A stretch of DNA of 64,000 bases from Desulfonatronovibrio hydrogenovorans DSM 9292 (GTDB taxonomy: Bacteria > Desulfobacterota > Desulfovibrionia > Desulfovibrionales > Desulfonatronovibrionaceae), in NCBI RefSeq assembly GCF_000686525.1, contig NZ_JMKT01000016.1:125103-189102 (forward strand). Reading direction: 5' to 3'. Positions 57,445-64,000 of this stretch are shown here, piece by piece. The translations under genes were made by a program, and so were the position numbers. The notes beneath the pieces were generated by a model that ran no database searches, had not been told where the DNA came from, and saw only the letters and a program-made list of their open reading frames with translations. Each line of letters starts with the position of its first letter. Within the stretch, counting starts at the first letter, position 1.

Positions 57445-57474
57445 TTTGAACGGACATAGTCATCATTTCAGAAG

Positions 57475-58488
57475 CTAGGGGCTGGAAAATTCAGACTCAT
57501 AGTAATCTCTCAGGCTTTCCAGATCAGCCAGGATCTCTCTGGCCGGCAGCCCGTTTCTTTCAGCCTCTTTAATCCAGTCATCAATAATGGGCCTGACCCT
57601 CTCCTCGATCAGGGCATACTCATCCGGAGTCAGCTCAAAGGACTGAGCATCGTAATTCTCCCTGGCATATTCAATGGCTTTGTCCACGTGAGCGTCCATG
57701 TACTCTCCGGTCCACAAGGCCTGCTCCCGGCCCAGCTCTTCCAGGACAATCTGAACTTCCCTGGGCAGGCTGTTCCACTTGTTCCGGTTCATAACTACGG
57801 CAAAAGGATAGACTTGGGAGTTGAGCATGGTCTGGTAAGGGGTGTATGCGGCAAAATTAAAATCCATGAGCACTTCCAGGGAAGAAAAAAGGCCCTTGAC
57901 CATGCCTCGCTGCAAGGCCTCCGGAGTCTCGGGCATGGGCATGGAAACCGAAACCGCACCCAGGCTGTCCAGGATTCTGGAGGCAGTGCCGGAAGCCCTG
58001 ATTTCAAGCCCTCTGAATTCATCCAGACTCCTGACAGGCTGCCTGGTCATGAGATTGGAAGGGGCACTGGTAAACATGGTCAGCACCTTGACCTGATCAA
58101 ACTCCCTGGGCTGGTATTTCTCATAAAGATCCCAAAGGGCTGCACTGGCTGCCTTGGCTGAAGTAAAACCCACGGGCAGCTCCAATACCGAAGTCATGGG
58201 GAATACTCCAGGCTGGTAGGACATGGACAGGTTTCCAATATCGGCCTGGCCCTGGATCACCCCCCGGAACATGTTCCTTGCTCCAAGCAGACTTCCGCCC
58301 GGATAGGTATCTATTTTCACCCTGCCGTTGGTTCTTAACTCCACTTCTTCCTTCCATCTTTCCATCTGAACCGAAGGGAAAGTATTGGCAGGAGGGAAAT
58401 TGGCATAGCTGAGCCTTATGGTTTCAGCTGAAGCCAGAGAACAGGGACCAAAAACAAGAAAAAGCACCAGTAATAGTTTTTTCATCAT
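57475..58488 (-). CDS. dctP: TRAP transporter substrate-binding protein (DctP type)
   Basis: A periplasmic binding protein of about 337 residues with a signal peptide ending SLASA/ETI. The carboxylate-binding Arg that TRAP binding proteins use lies in FRGLEIRASGTASRIL; other family marks are MFRGVIQGQADIGNLSMSY and MNRNKWNSLPREVQIVLEE. ATG 58488 is used because GGAG is 6 bases upstream. It is the first gene after a tryptophan attenuator, so the ligand is probably tryptophan or a related aromatic carboxylate; this is inference from regulation. Confidence 0.92.
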   Translation of the reverse strand: MMKKLLLVLFLVFGPCSLASAETIRLSYANFPPANTFPSVQMERWKEEVELRTNGRVKIDTYPGGSLLGARNMFRGVIQGQADIGNLSMSYQPGVFPMTSVLELPVGFTSAKAASAALWDLYEKYQPREFDQVKVLTMFTSAPSNLMTRQPVRSLDEFRGLEIRASGTASRILDSLGAVSVSMPMPETPEALQRGMVKGLFSSLEVLMDFNFAAYTPYQTMLNSQVYPFAVVMNRNKWNSLPREVQIVLEELGREQALWTGEYMDAHVDKAIEYARENYDAQSFELTPDEYALIEERVRPIIDDWIKEAERNGLPAREILADLESLRDYYESEFSSP

Positions 58489-58512
58489 CTTCTGCTCCGG
58501 GATAATTTTGAC

Positions 58513-58548
58513 CCAAAAAAAGGCCGCCAAGCTCTTAGCCTGCGGCCT
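58513..58548 (-). terminator. Attenuator terminator before dctP
   Basis: AGGCCGC (58548-58542) and GCGGCCT (58527-58521) form a 7-bp GC-rich stem, followed by TTTTTTT (complement of 58514-58520). It ends about 25 bases before the dctP ATG. Confidence 0.85.
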
Positions 58549-58576
58549 GATAGGACGTCTCCTTGCTCTGCTGTCA

Positions 58577-58675
58577 TCAAGCAGATTTCTGGTCCGTTCC
58601 AGGCCGGCTGTTGTTCAGAGGCCACCACCAGTTCAGACCATGTTCAGACAGAAACGATCCCGCTTTATTTCTCAT
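58577..58675 (-). CDS. Tryptophan-rich leader peptide of the TRAP operon
   Basis: A 32-codon frame from ATG 58675 to TGA 58577. Codons 16-18 (58622-58630) are three consecutive TGG, in the local sequence HGLNWWWPLNN. It lies about 90 bases upstream of dctP, ahead of a terminator. It would be translated to sense charged tRNA-Trp, not for its product. No Shine-Dalgarno site precedes the ATG, which fits initiation on a leaderless message. It is too short to stand out as a gene, so its position and codon content are the evidence. Confidence 0.8.
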   Translation of the reverse strand: MRNKAGSFLSEHGLNWWWPLNNSRPGTDQKSA

Positions 58676-58683
58676 ATCCGAAC

Positions 58684-58713
58684 TGTTTAGTTTGCAGACA
58701 AATTCCTTGTCAA
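58684..58713 (-). promoter_or_regulatory. Candidate promoter of the Trp leader
   Basis: On the minus strand a perfect TTGACA (58713-58708), an 18-base spacer and TAAACA (58689-58684). Predicted initiation is at about 58677-58675, on or next to the leader ATG. The -10 box matches only half of the consensus. No TrpR-like operator is recognised. Confidence 0.5.
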
Positions 58714-58939
58714 GCTTTTTTAGCGCCTTCCAGGCTGTAGTGGGCAGGGAGACAGGACAGATGACTGGTCCTTGAAAAAAAAAAGAAATGCATTATTGTC
58801 TATTAAAATGCTTTGAATAAAAAGTGGCCCGGCCAGAACCTGTCCATCCAGGCCGTGCTGAATTCATGGTCTTGGGCCAGGCGTGACTTTTTTTCAGACA
58901 GAATACCCGAGCCAAACTGGACCGGTAAAAGGAGAAAGC

Positions 58940-59953
58940 ATGAGTCAGGCAATTTTATGGAGAAAACAAAAAGAGCATAAGGTTCAATGCATGGCCTGCA
59001 GTCATTTCTGCCTTATTGAGCCCGGAGAAAAGGGACTTTGCGGAGTCAGGCAGAACATGGAAGGCATCCTTCATTCACTGGTCCGGGACAAACTGGCCGC
59101 CCTGAACCTTGACCCTATTGAAAAAAAGCCCCTTTTCCACTTTCTGCCCGGAACTCTGACCCTGTCCCTTGGCACCATGGGCTGCAACCTGTCCTGCACA
59201 TTCTGTCAGAACTACTCTTTGTCCCAGCCCCCCAAGGAAAACCAGGAACTGGAGGGTGAATCCATTTCTCCTGAAAAAATCGTGGAAATGGCCCTGGAAT
59301 ACAAGGCAGCTTCCATTTCCTACACTTATTCTGAACCCACCATCTTTATTGAACTGGTCATGGACACAGCAAGGCTGGCTCACAAAAAAGGACTCAAAAA
59401 TATTATTGTCAGCAACGGATATCAGAGCCCCGACTGCCTGCAGGAAATGGACGGATTCATTGACGCCGCCAACATTGATCTCAAGGCTTTTACAGATAGT
59501 TTTTACAAAAACTACTGCGGGGCAAGGCTTAAACCGGTTCAAAACAACCTGGTTACCATCAAGAAAATGGGCTGGTGGCTGGAAGTTACAACTCTGATTA
59601 TTCCCGGACTCAACGACTCTCCAGATGAGCTCACCCGGCTGGCTGATTTTCTCTGCCATGATCTGGGCCCTGATACTCCCTGGCATATTTCAAGGTTCCA
59701 CCCCACATTCAAAATGACTGACAGACCATCCACTCCGGTGGAAACCCTGGAAATGGCCTGCGCAATAGGCAAAAAAGCCGGACTTGAGCATGTCTATACT
59801 GGAAACGTGCCCGGTCACAGGTCTGAAAGCACCTTTTGCCCGGATTGTCAAAAAGAGGTCATCACCAGAATGGGTTTTCAGATAAAAAAGATTGAGCTTG
59901 AAAACAGGGCCTGTCCTGATTGCAAACGGTGGATCCCAGGAATATGGGAATAG
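58940..59953 (+). CDS. amrS: AmrS-type radical SAM enzyme (AmmeMemoRadiSam system)
   Basis: A 337-residue radical SAM enzyme. The motif CNLSCTFCQN carries the CX3CX2C site; the N-terminal CMACSHFCLIEPGEKGLCGVRQN and the late FCPDCQKEVITRMGF and CPDCKRWIPG clusters are those of AmrS, earlier named pyruvate formate-lyase activating-like. The start at ATG 58940 has AAAAGGAG about 5 bases upstream; the open frame runs further up. The partners AmrA and AmrB are not in view. It is divergent from the TRAP operon. Confidence 0.88.
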   Translation: MSQAILWRKQKEHKVQCMACSHFCLIEPGEKGLCGVRQNMEGILHSLVRDKLAALNLDPIEKKPLFHFLPGTLTLSLGTMGCNLSCTFCQNYSLSQPPKENQELEGESISPEKIVEMALEYKAASISYTYSEPTIFIELVMDTARLAHKKGLKNIIVSNGYQSPDCLQEMDGFIDAANIDLKAFTDSFYKNYCGARLKPVQNNLVTIKKMGWWLEVTTLIIPGLNDSPDELTRLADFLCHDLGPDTPWHISRFHPTFKMTDRPSTPVETLEMACAIGKKAGLEHVYTGNVPGHRSESTFCPDCQKEVITRMGFQIKKIELENRACPDCKRWIPGIWE

Positions 59954-60103
59954 ACCGGGCTCAGACAGTCCATCCAATAATCCAGAGTCTGGAGAGGCTC
60001 AAACGTCCGGTTAGCTTCTGGGCTGAACTGGACCTGGGCAAGCCATGTCAGGTCATCTTCATAAATCAGTCCCAATACCTGACAAGCTGGCCTTAAGCCG
60101 GCC

Positions 60104-60700
60104 TTATTCAATAAACGGGGCGTGCAGTTCAGTCAGCTGCTCCGAGAGCCGGGCCGCTTTCTGGGCATTGACATGGGTCAGAATGTCTCCTGCCTGCCGG
60201 CCCCTCATCCCGGCCAGAATTTTGACTGCTATGTTTTCATCAAGAGTTTCCAGGACCTGGGCCGCCTGCTGAGCCCTCATATTGGCATACACATCCACCA
60301 GATGTTTGATCTTCTGATCCTTGAGCACATCAGCTTCTTCAAGCATCTGCTCCAGGCTGGTCTCCAGGCGCTCCAGCTCGGCCAGCTTTTCATTGATCTC
60401 CTGTTCCAGCATACGCAGGTTTCTTTCCCGCCGGTCCAGCTCCTCCTCCCTGGCTCTGATCCGCCTGAGCTCCTCGCTCAAGTCAGCCTGAGCCACTTCC
60501 TGCTGGGCCTGGGGTTCTGCCGCTGCAACGGCAAGCCTGGCTTCCACCAGAACAGGAGGCCTGGAAGCTGCAACAGGTTCCTCCAGGGGCTGGCTGGTGG
60601 TCAGGGCAAGCATCAGTCCAATCTTGACCATGGCCAGAACCATGAACACCTGAAGGAGCTTAGACGGTTTCAGGCTTGAAACGAACCACTGCCATTTCAT
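60104..60700 (-). CDS. motE: MotE family flagellar stator chaperone
   Basis: About 198 residues: one N-terminal membrane helix (LLQVFMVLAMVKIGLMLAL), a long charged coiled coil (about 75-140, for example RAREEELDRRERNLRMLEQE) and a C-terminal MgtE-N-like domain with MRAQQAAQVLETLDENIAVKIL. MotE stabilises PomA/MotA or MotC assembly in the periplasm. ATG 60700 is used; ATG 60733 gives 11 more residues and is equally possible. It overlaps fliJ by 41 bases, in the flagellar context expected. Confidence 0.85.
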   Translation of the reverse strand: MKWQWFVSSLKPSKLLQVFMVLAMVKIGLMLALTTSQPLEEPVAASRPPVLVEARLAVAAAEPQAQQEVAQADLSEELRRIRAREEELDRRERNLRMLEQEINEKLAELERLETSLEQMLEEADVLKDQKIKHLVDVYANMRAQQAAQVLETLDENIAVKILAGMRGRQAGDILTHVNAQKAARLSEQLTELHAPFIE

Positions 60701-61103
60701 CGAATTCTTTTTGCTCTGCTTTTTCTTGTTCATGCTCAAACTTTATTTTCTGGTTGACCTTCAGTTTTTCAAGTATCTTCTTATCCCTGCTCTTCTCCAG
60801 AAGCTCCTGACGTCTGGCGTTTACTTCCCTGGCCAGTTCCTTGAGCCGCAAGTCAGCCAGCCTGGAGTCAAAATTCAGTCGCTGGATGTACTTGTTCCAC
60901 AGCCAGATACTTTGCTGGTTTATATTTTCTTTTTTGCTCAGTTCCTGTTTGGCCAGCTTTAATTCCTTGTTGATCCGGTCAACAACCTGAACCTGGCCCT
61001 GATATTTTTTCCTGGACCTGGCCAGGTCAAGCTGGGCCTTTTCCTCAAGACTCATCCTGTAATCCAGGACTTTCTGCAAATTAAAATTAAATCGTTTTCT
61101 CAT
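60660..61103 (-). CDS. fliJ: Flagellar export protein FliJ
   Basis: A 147-residue, mostly coiled-coil protein starting FNFNLQKVLDYRMSLEEKAQ, the family's best-conserved segment. It serves as escort in flagellar type III export with FliI/FliH. Low complexity limits certainty, but the adjoining motE supports it. Start ATG 61103 is chosen for the family N-terminus. fliI is not adjacent in this window. Confidence 0.8.
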   Translation of the reverse strand: MRKRFNFNLQKVLDYRMSLEEKAQLDLARSRKKYQGQVQVVDRINKELKLAKQELSKKENINQQSIWLWNKYIQRLNFDSRLADLRLKELAREVNARRQELLEKSRDKKILEKLKVNQKIKFEHEQEKAEQKEFDEMAVVRFKPETV

Positions 61104-61422
61104 GCTTGGCAACCAGGGTTCCTCCAGTCCTGATACAAAAAGCATGCCCCATAATCAATTTTTCTTAATCAACTCCCTTTCCTTTAAAAAAAAAAGACGA
61201 TATCTTCATGTTCACCTTTTATAGATCATTTTGCAGGTAGAAGAAAATATTGCTGGAACATTAATAACCAAAGATTTGGTTCTTCAATTTGATGTAGTTA
61301 AACAGCCATGAACCCAAAAAAGAAGATATAGCCAATTAGCTGGACAGGATTAATCCCCACGGTTTTTTCCAGAAACCACCTAAATGACCCGGGTCACTGA
61401 CCAGCAGCAGAGGAGCCAGTCC
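61104..61422. promoter_or_regulatory. Divergent region between fliJ and moeA
   Basis: About 320 bases of A+T-rich DNA with no gene. A perfect 7-2-7 palindrome, AACCAAA-GA-TTTGGTT, is at 61266-61281 and could be a regulator site. No clear promoter pair is seen; AGAGGAG at 61409-61414 is the moeA ribosome site. Confidence 0.45.
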
Positions 61423-63360
61423 ATGGAATTTAAAAGAAATATCTATTTGCAGACCATGACCATTGAAGAGGCCCTGGATAAGGTCAAACTGGCCATTGTC
61501 CGGGAAGAAAAAATCCAGGCTGAGTCCATACCCACCCATGAAGCAGTTCAAAGGGTTACAGCAGCACCGGTCTGGGCCAGGTATTCATCACCCACCTTTC
61601 ACAGCGCAGCCATGGACGGTGTAGCAGTCAAGGCTGAAAGCACTTTTAAGGCCAGGGAAGGCAGCCCGGTCAGGCTCTTAAAGGATCGCGACTTCATTGA
61701 GGTCAACACTGGAAACCCCCTGCCCCTGGACATGGACAGCGTCATCATGGTCGAGAAGATAGTCCAGCAGGACCAGGAATCCATTCTCATTGAAAGCCCT
61801 GTATTTCCCTGGCAGAATGTCCGCCGGGTCGGTGAGGATATCGTAGCCACCGAGCTTCTTCTGCCCCAGAACCACCAGTTATCAGCTTACGACATCGGGG
61901 CCCTGCTCTCGGCCGGGATATGGGAAATTTCAGTCAGGCCAAAGGTGCATATCCATGTCATTCCCACCGGGGATGAAGTCCTTGACTTCACAACCAGACC
62001 CACTCCCAGGCCGGGCCAGGTCATTGAGAGCAACTCCCAGGTCCTGGCCTCCATGGCCGGAGACTGGGGCTGCGACATTTCCAGGACCCCGCCTGTTCCG
62101 GATGACCCGGAAAAACTGAGTTCTGCCCTGGAAAAGGCTTTGGAGTCCTCAGCCCAAATCATTGTCATCGGAGCCGGGTCATCAGCCGGAAGCAGAGACT
62201 TCACCAAAAAAATCATGGAACAGGCCGGACAGGTCCTGGTTCACGGGATAAAGGCCATGCCTGGCAAACCGACCATGATCGGCATGGCCCGGGGCAAGAT
62301 CGTCATAGGTGCTCCAGGTTATCCGGTCAGCTCAGTGGTCTGTTACGAGCAGATCCTTAAACCCCTGGTCTGCCTCCTTTCAGGCCGAAGTCAGAAGGAA
62401 CCTGAAACTGTTGAAGCCAGACTGACCAGAAAGGTTCCCTCCAGGCTGGGCATGGAGGAATTCCTGAGGCTTTCAGTGGGCCGGGTCAAAGACGGTTACG
62501 TGGCAACTCCCCTGGCCAGGGGAGCTGGTATGATCACCACCCTGACCAGAGCCCAGGGCTTCACCAGAATTGACCAGGACCTGGAAGGGCTGGCCCGGGA
62601 CAAGGTGATCAGGGTGGAACTCCTGAGACCTAAAAAGGAATTGGATCAGGTCCTGGTGGCTGTGGGCAGCCACGACAACCTGCTGGACCTTCTGGCCAAC
62701 GAGCTCATGGGCCGGGAAGAGCCCATCCACCTGGCCTCCACCCACCTGGGCAGCATGGGCGGAATCACTGCCATCAAAGATCAGGCCGCCCACATGGCCG
62801 GGATTCACCTTTTTGACCCGGAAACCAGCGACTACAACTTTCCTTTTCTTAATAAATACGGGCCTGAACTGAATTTCAGGCTCATAAATCTGGCCATCCG
62901 CCACCAGGGTCTGATGGTCGCCCCGGGCAACCCCAAAAACATCCATAGCATTCAGGATCTGACCAGGGATGACGTGACCTTCATCAACCGTCAGAAAGGG
63001 GCTGGAACCCGGATCCTCCTGGACCACCACCTGAAAAAAGACCAGGTACGGGCCATGGACATCAAAGGCTATGACCAGGAGGAATTCACCCATATGGCTG
63101 TGGCTGTAAACGTCCTCAGCAAAACCGCAGACTGCGGACTGGGAATAATGGCTGCTGCCAAGGCCCTGGGACTGGACTTCGTACCCCTGGCCAGGGAACG
63201 CTACGACCTGCTCATCCCTGATTATTCTTTTTCTGATCCCAAGATCCAGGCCCTGCTGGAACTTCTGGCCTTAAAAAAGATCAAGGACATGATCGCTGCC
63301 CAGGGAGGCTACGAAGTCCACTTTACAGGACAGGAGATGAAGCCTGGTCAGGGAATATAG
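61423..63360 (+). CDS. moeA: MoeA fused to a PBP-like molybdate/ligand-binding domain
   Basis: A 645-residue molybdopterin molybdenumtransferase fusion. The MoeA part (1 to about 400) has the family start TIEEALDKV, the SAAMDGVAVKA segment, NPLPLDMDSVIMVE and SAGSRDFTKKI. The C-terminal half (about 420-645) is a periplasmic-binding-like fold (VAVGSHDNLLDLLANEL, LMVAPGNPKNIHSI, RQKGAGTRILLDHHL) of the PF12727-type found after MoeA in sulfate reducers and clostridia. ATG 61423 follows AGAGGAG. It inserts molybdate or tungstate into adenylylated molybdopterin in the cytosol; the extra domain may sense the metal or ligand. Confidence 0.9.
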   Translation: MEFKRNIYLQTMTIEEALDKVKLAIVREEKIQAESIPTHEAVQRVTAAPVWARYSSPTFHSAAMDGVAVKAESTFKAREGSPVRLLKDRDFIEVNTGNPLPLDMDSVIMVEKIVQQDQESILIESPVFPWQNVRRVGEDIVATELLLPQNHQLSAYDIGALLSAGIWEISVRPKVHIHVIPTGDEVLDFTTRPTPRPGQVIESNSQVLASMAGDWGCDISRTPPVPDDPEKLSSALEKALESSAQIIVIGAGSSAGSRDFTKKIMEQAGQVLVHGIKAMPGKPTMIGMARGKIVIGAPGYPVSSVVCYEQILKPLVCLLSGRSQKEPETVEARLTRKVPSRLGMEEFLRLSVGRVKDGYVATPLARGAGMITTLTRAQGFTRIDQDLEGLARDKVIRVELLRPKKELDQVLVAVGSHDNLLDLLANELMGREEPIHLASTHLGSMGGITAIKDQAAHMAGIHLFDPETSDYNFPFLNKYGPELNFRLINLAIRHQGLMVAPGNPKNIHSIQDLTRDDVTFINRQKGAGTRILLDHHLKKDQVRAMDIKGYDQEEFTHMAVAVNVLSKTADCGLGIMAAAKALGLDFVPLARERYDLLIPDYSFSDPKIQALLELLALKKIKDMIAAQGGYEVHFTGQEMKPGQGI

Positions 63361-63544
63361 AATTTCTTCAGGCAGGTGCATGGCCAGTTATTCTCGGTCG
63401 GTTATAAGGGTCACAGCTGCCCTGAAAAAACTCAGGCCTGGCCTTACTCAAGGATGGTTCAGAACTGATTTTCTCATCAGAGACTGATCCGTGAACCCGG
63501 GCTGTCTGGCCCTGGTCCACGGTCTTCAGCCAGTCCGTTTAAGG

Positions 63545-64000
63545 CTATTTTGTATTTTTAAGCTCCACGATCAAAGACTGCAGTTCTCCGGCCTGGCTGG
63601 CCAGTTCACTGATGGCCTTGGCAGACTGCTCCATGACATCGGCTGTTTCCCCGGCAATGCGGTTTATATCCTCCACGCTCCTGTTCACCTGCTCACTGGC
63701 TGAAGACTGTTCCTCAGTTCCAGTGGCAATGTTTCTGACCTGGTCCGCCACATCCTCCACCAGTTCAACAATCTTTTTCAGGGCGTCACCGGAATTATCA
63801 GCCAGGGAAATGGCTTCATCAACTGCAGCCACAGCCCGGTCCATGCCGTCAATATTGGCCTTGGCTCCGTTCTGAATGGAAGCAATGACTTGGTCTACTT
63901 CCTGGGTGGCATTCATGGTCTTTTCAGCCAGCTTCCGCACTTCATCAGCCACCACAGCAAAGCCCCGGCCTGCATCACCAGCCCTGGCAGCCTCAATGGC
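63545..64000 (-). CDS. Methyl-accepting chemotaxis protein (C-terminal part)
   Basis: The 3' end of a chemoreceptor gene that runs off the right edge; 152 codons are in view. [20 protein letters not shown] and [15 protein letters not shown] are the highly conserved cytoplasmic hairpin tip, followed by a long coiled coil. The sensor and membrane parts are outside the window. The TAA region ends with the tail ELKNTK and no pentapeptide for CheR/CheB. Confidence 0.93.
   Translation of the reverse strand, partial: AIEAARAGDAGRGFAVVADEVRKLAEKTMNATQEVDQVIASIQNGAKANIDGMDRAVAAVDEAISLADNSGDALKKIVELVEDVADQVRNIATGTEEQSSASEQVNRSVEDINRIAGETADVMEQSAKAISELASQAGELQSLIVELKNTK

Larger units (their letters stand above)
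58513..58675 (-). promoter_or_regulatory. Trp attenuator controlling dctPQM
   Basis: Read on the minus strand: the Trp codons lie in CTGGTGGTGGCC, which can pair with a downstream GGCC and ACCAG (about 58605-58588). AGCCGGCCT (58609-58601), 12 bases after the last Trp codon, can instead pair with AGGCC-GC-AGGCT (58548-58537) as antiterminator. That same AGGCCGC otherwise pairs with GCGGCCT (58527-58521) as terminator. A ribosome stalled on the Trp codons would free AGCCGGCCT and allow read-through when tryptophan is scarce. A further hairpin TCTGCT/AGCAGA spans the leader stop codon. Confidence 0.8.

Noticed and set aside
1..64000. CRISPR arrays, rRNA and tRNA genes
   Set aside because: No regularly spaced repeats, rRNA blocks or cloverleaf genes were seen on either strand by eye.

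Overview
The window looks like a chromosomal segment of a flagellated Gram-negative sulfate-reducer-type bacterium of the Desulfovibrionales (Desulfobacterota). This is inferred from gene order and protein character: a DUF177-rpmF-plsX-fabH-fabG-acpP-fabF-glyA-rib-nusB-leuS-lptE-holA block, a MoeA fused to a periplasmic-binding-like domain, DctPQM TRAP transport, MotE and FliJ, and AmrS. The genus cannot be fixed from sequence alone. Most of the window is moderately G+C-rich; about 6.2-14.8 kb is clearly A+T-rich.

Layout. 0.2-5.8 kb: aroC, an HPt protein, a membrane-anchored spermidine-synthase-like protein, a GltS-type symporter and a GT4 glycosyltransferase. 5.8-6.9 kb: non-coding DNA with a decayed IS1182-type transposase tail. 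6.9-27.8 kb: a surface-glycan island. It holds a radical SAM/SPASM protein, a 2156-residue multidomain protein (methyltransferase, TOD1/DUF616, sulfotransferase-like, three GT-A domains, choline-kinase-like kinase, TPR cassettes), several GT2 enzymes, a eukaryotic-type UDP-galactopyranose mutase, a methyltransferase, a LicC-like nucleotidyltransferase, two tandem TagF-like proteins, another GT2 and a DUF169 protein. 28-29.3 kb: an AGCS symporter. 29.5-49.9 kb: housekeeping genes from rpmB (minus strand) and then a long plus-strand run from DUF177 to lon. 50-55.4 kb: CBS protein, HD protein, rplM-rpsI, a radical SAM protein, purM. 55.6-58.7 kb: dctPQM behind a tryptophan attenuator. 58.9-64 kb: amrS, motE-fliJ, moeA-PBP and the 3' end of a chemotaxis receptor gene.

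The most notable observation is the minus-strand leader of the TRAP operon. A 32-codon open frame with three consecutive Trp codons is followed by a segment that can pair either with the Trp-codon region or with the 5' arm of a GC-rich terminator ending in seven U. This is the full layout of ribosome-mediated attenuation, placed before a transporter rather than a trp biosynthesis operon. It predicts that the transporter imports tryptophan or a related aromatic carboxylate. The only good promoter places transcription start at or next to the AUG, so the leader peptide may be leaderless.

The second notable region is the glycan island. Its enzymes are built from reused modules (a TPR cassette, one GT2 lineage used three times, a TagF plus degenerate GT-A unit used twice). 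They could together make a galactofuranose-containing polymer carrying phospho-linked substituents; this is inference from domain content.
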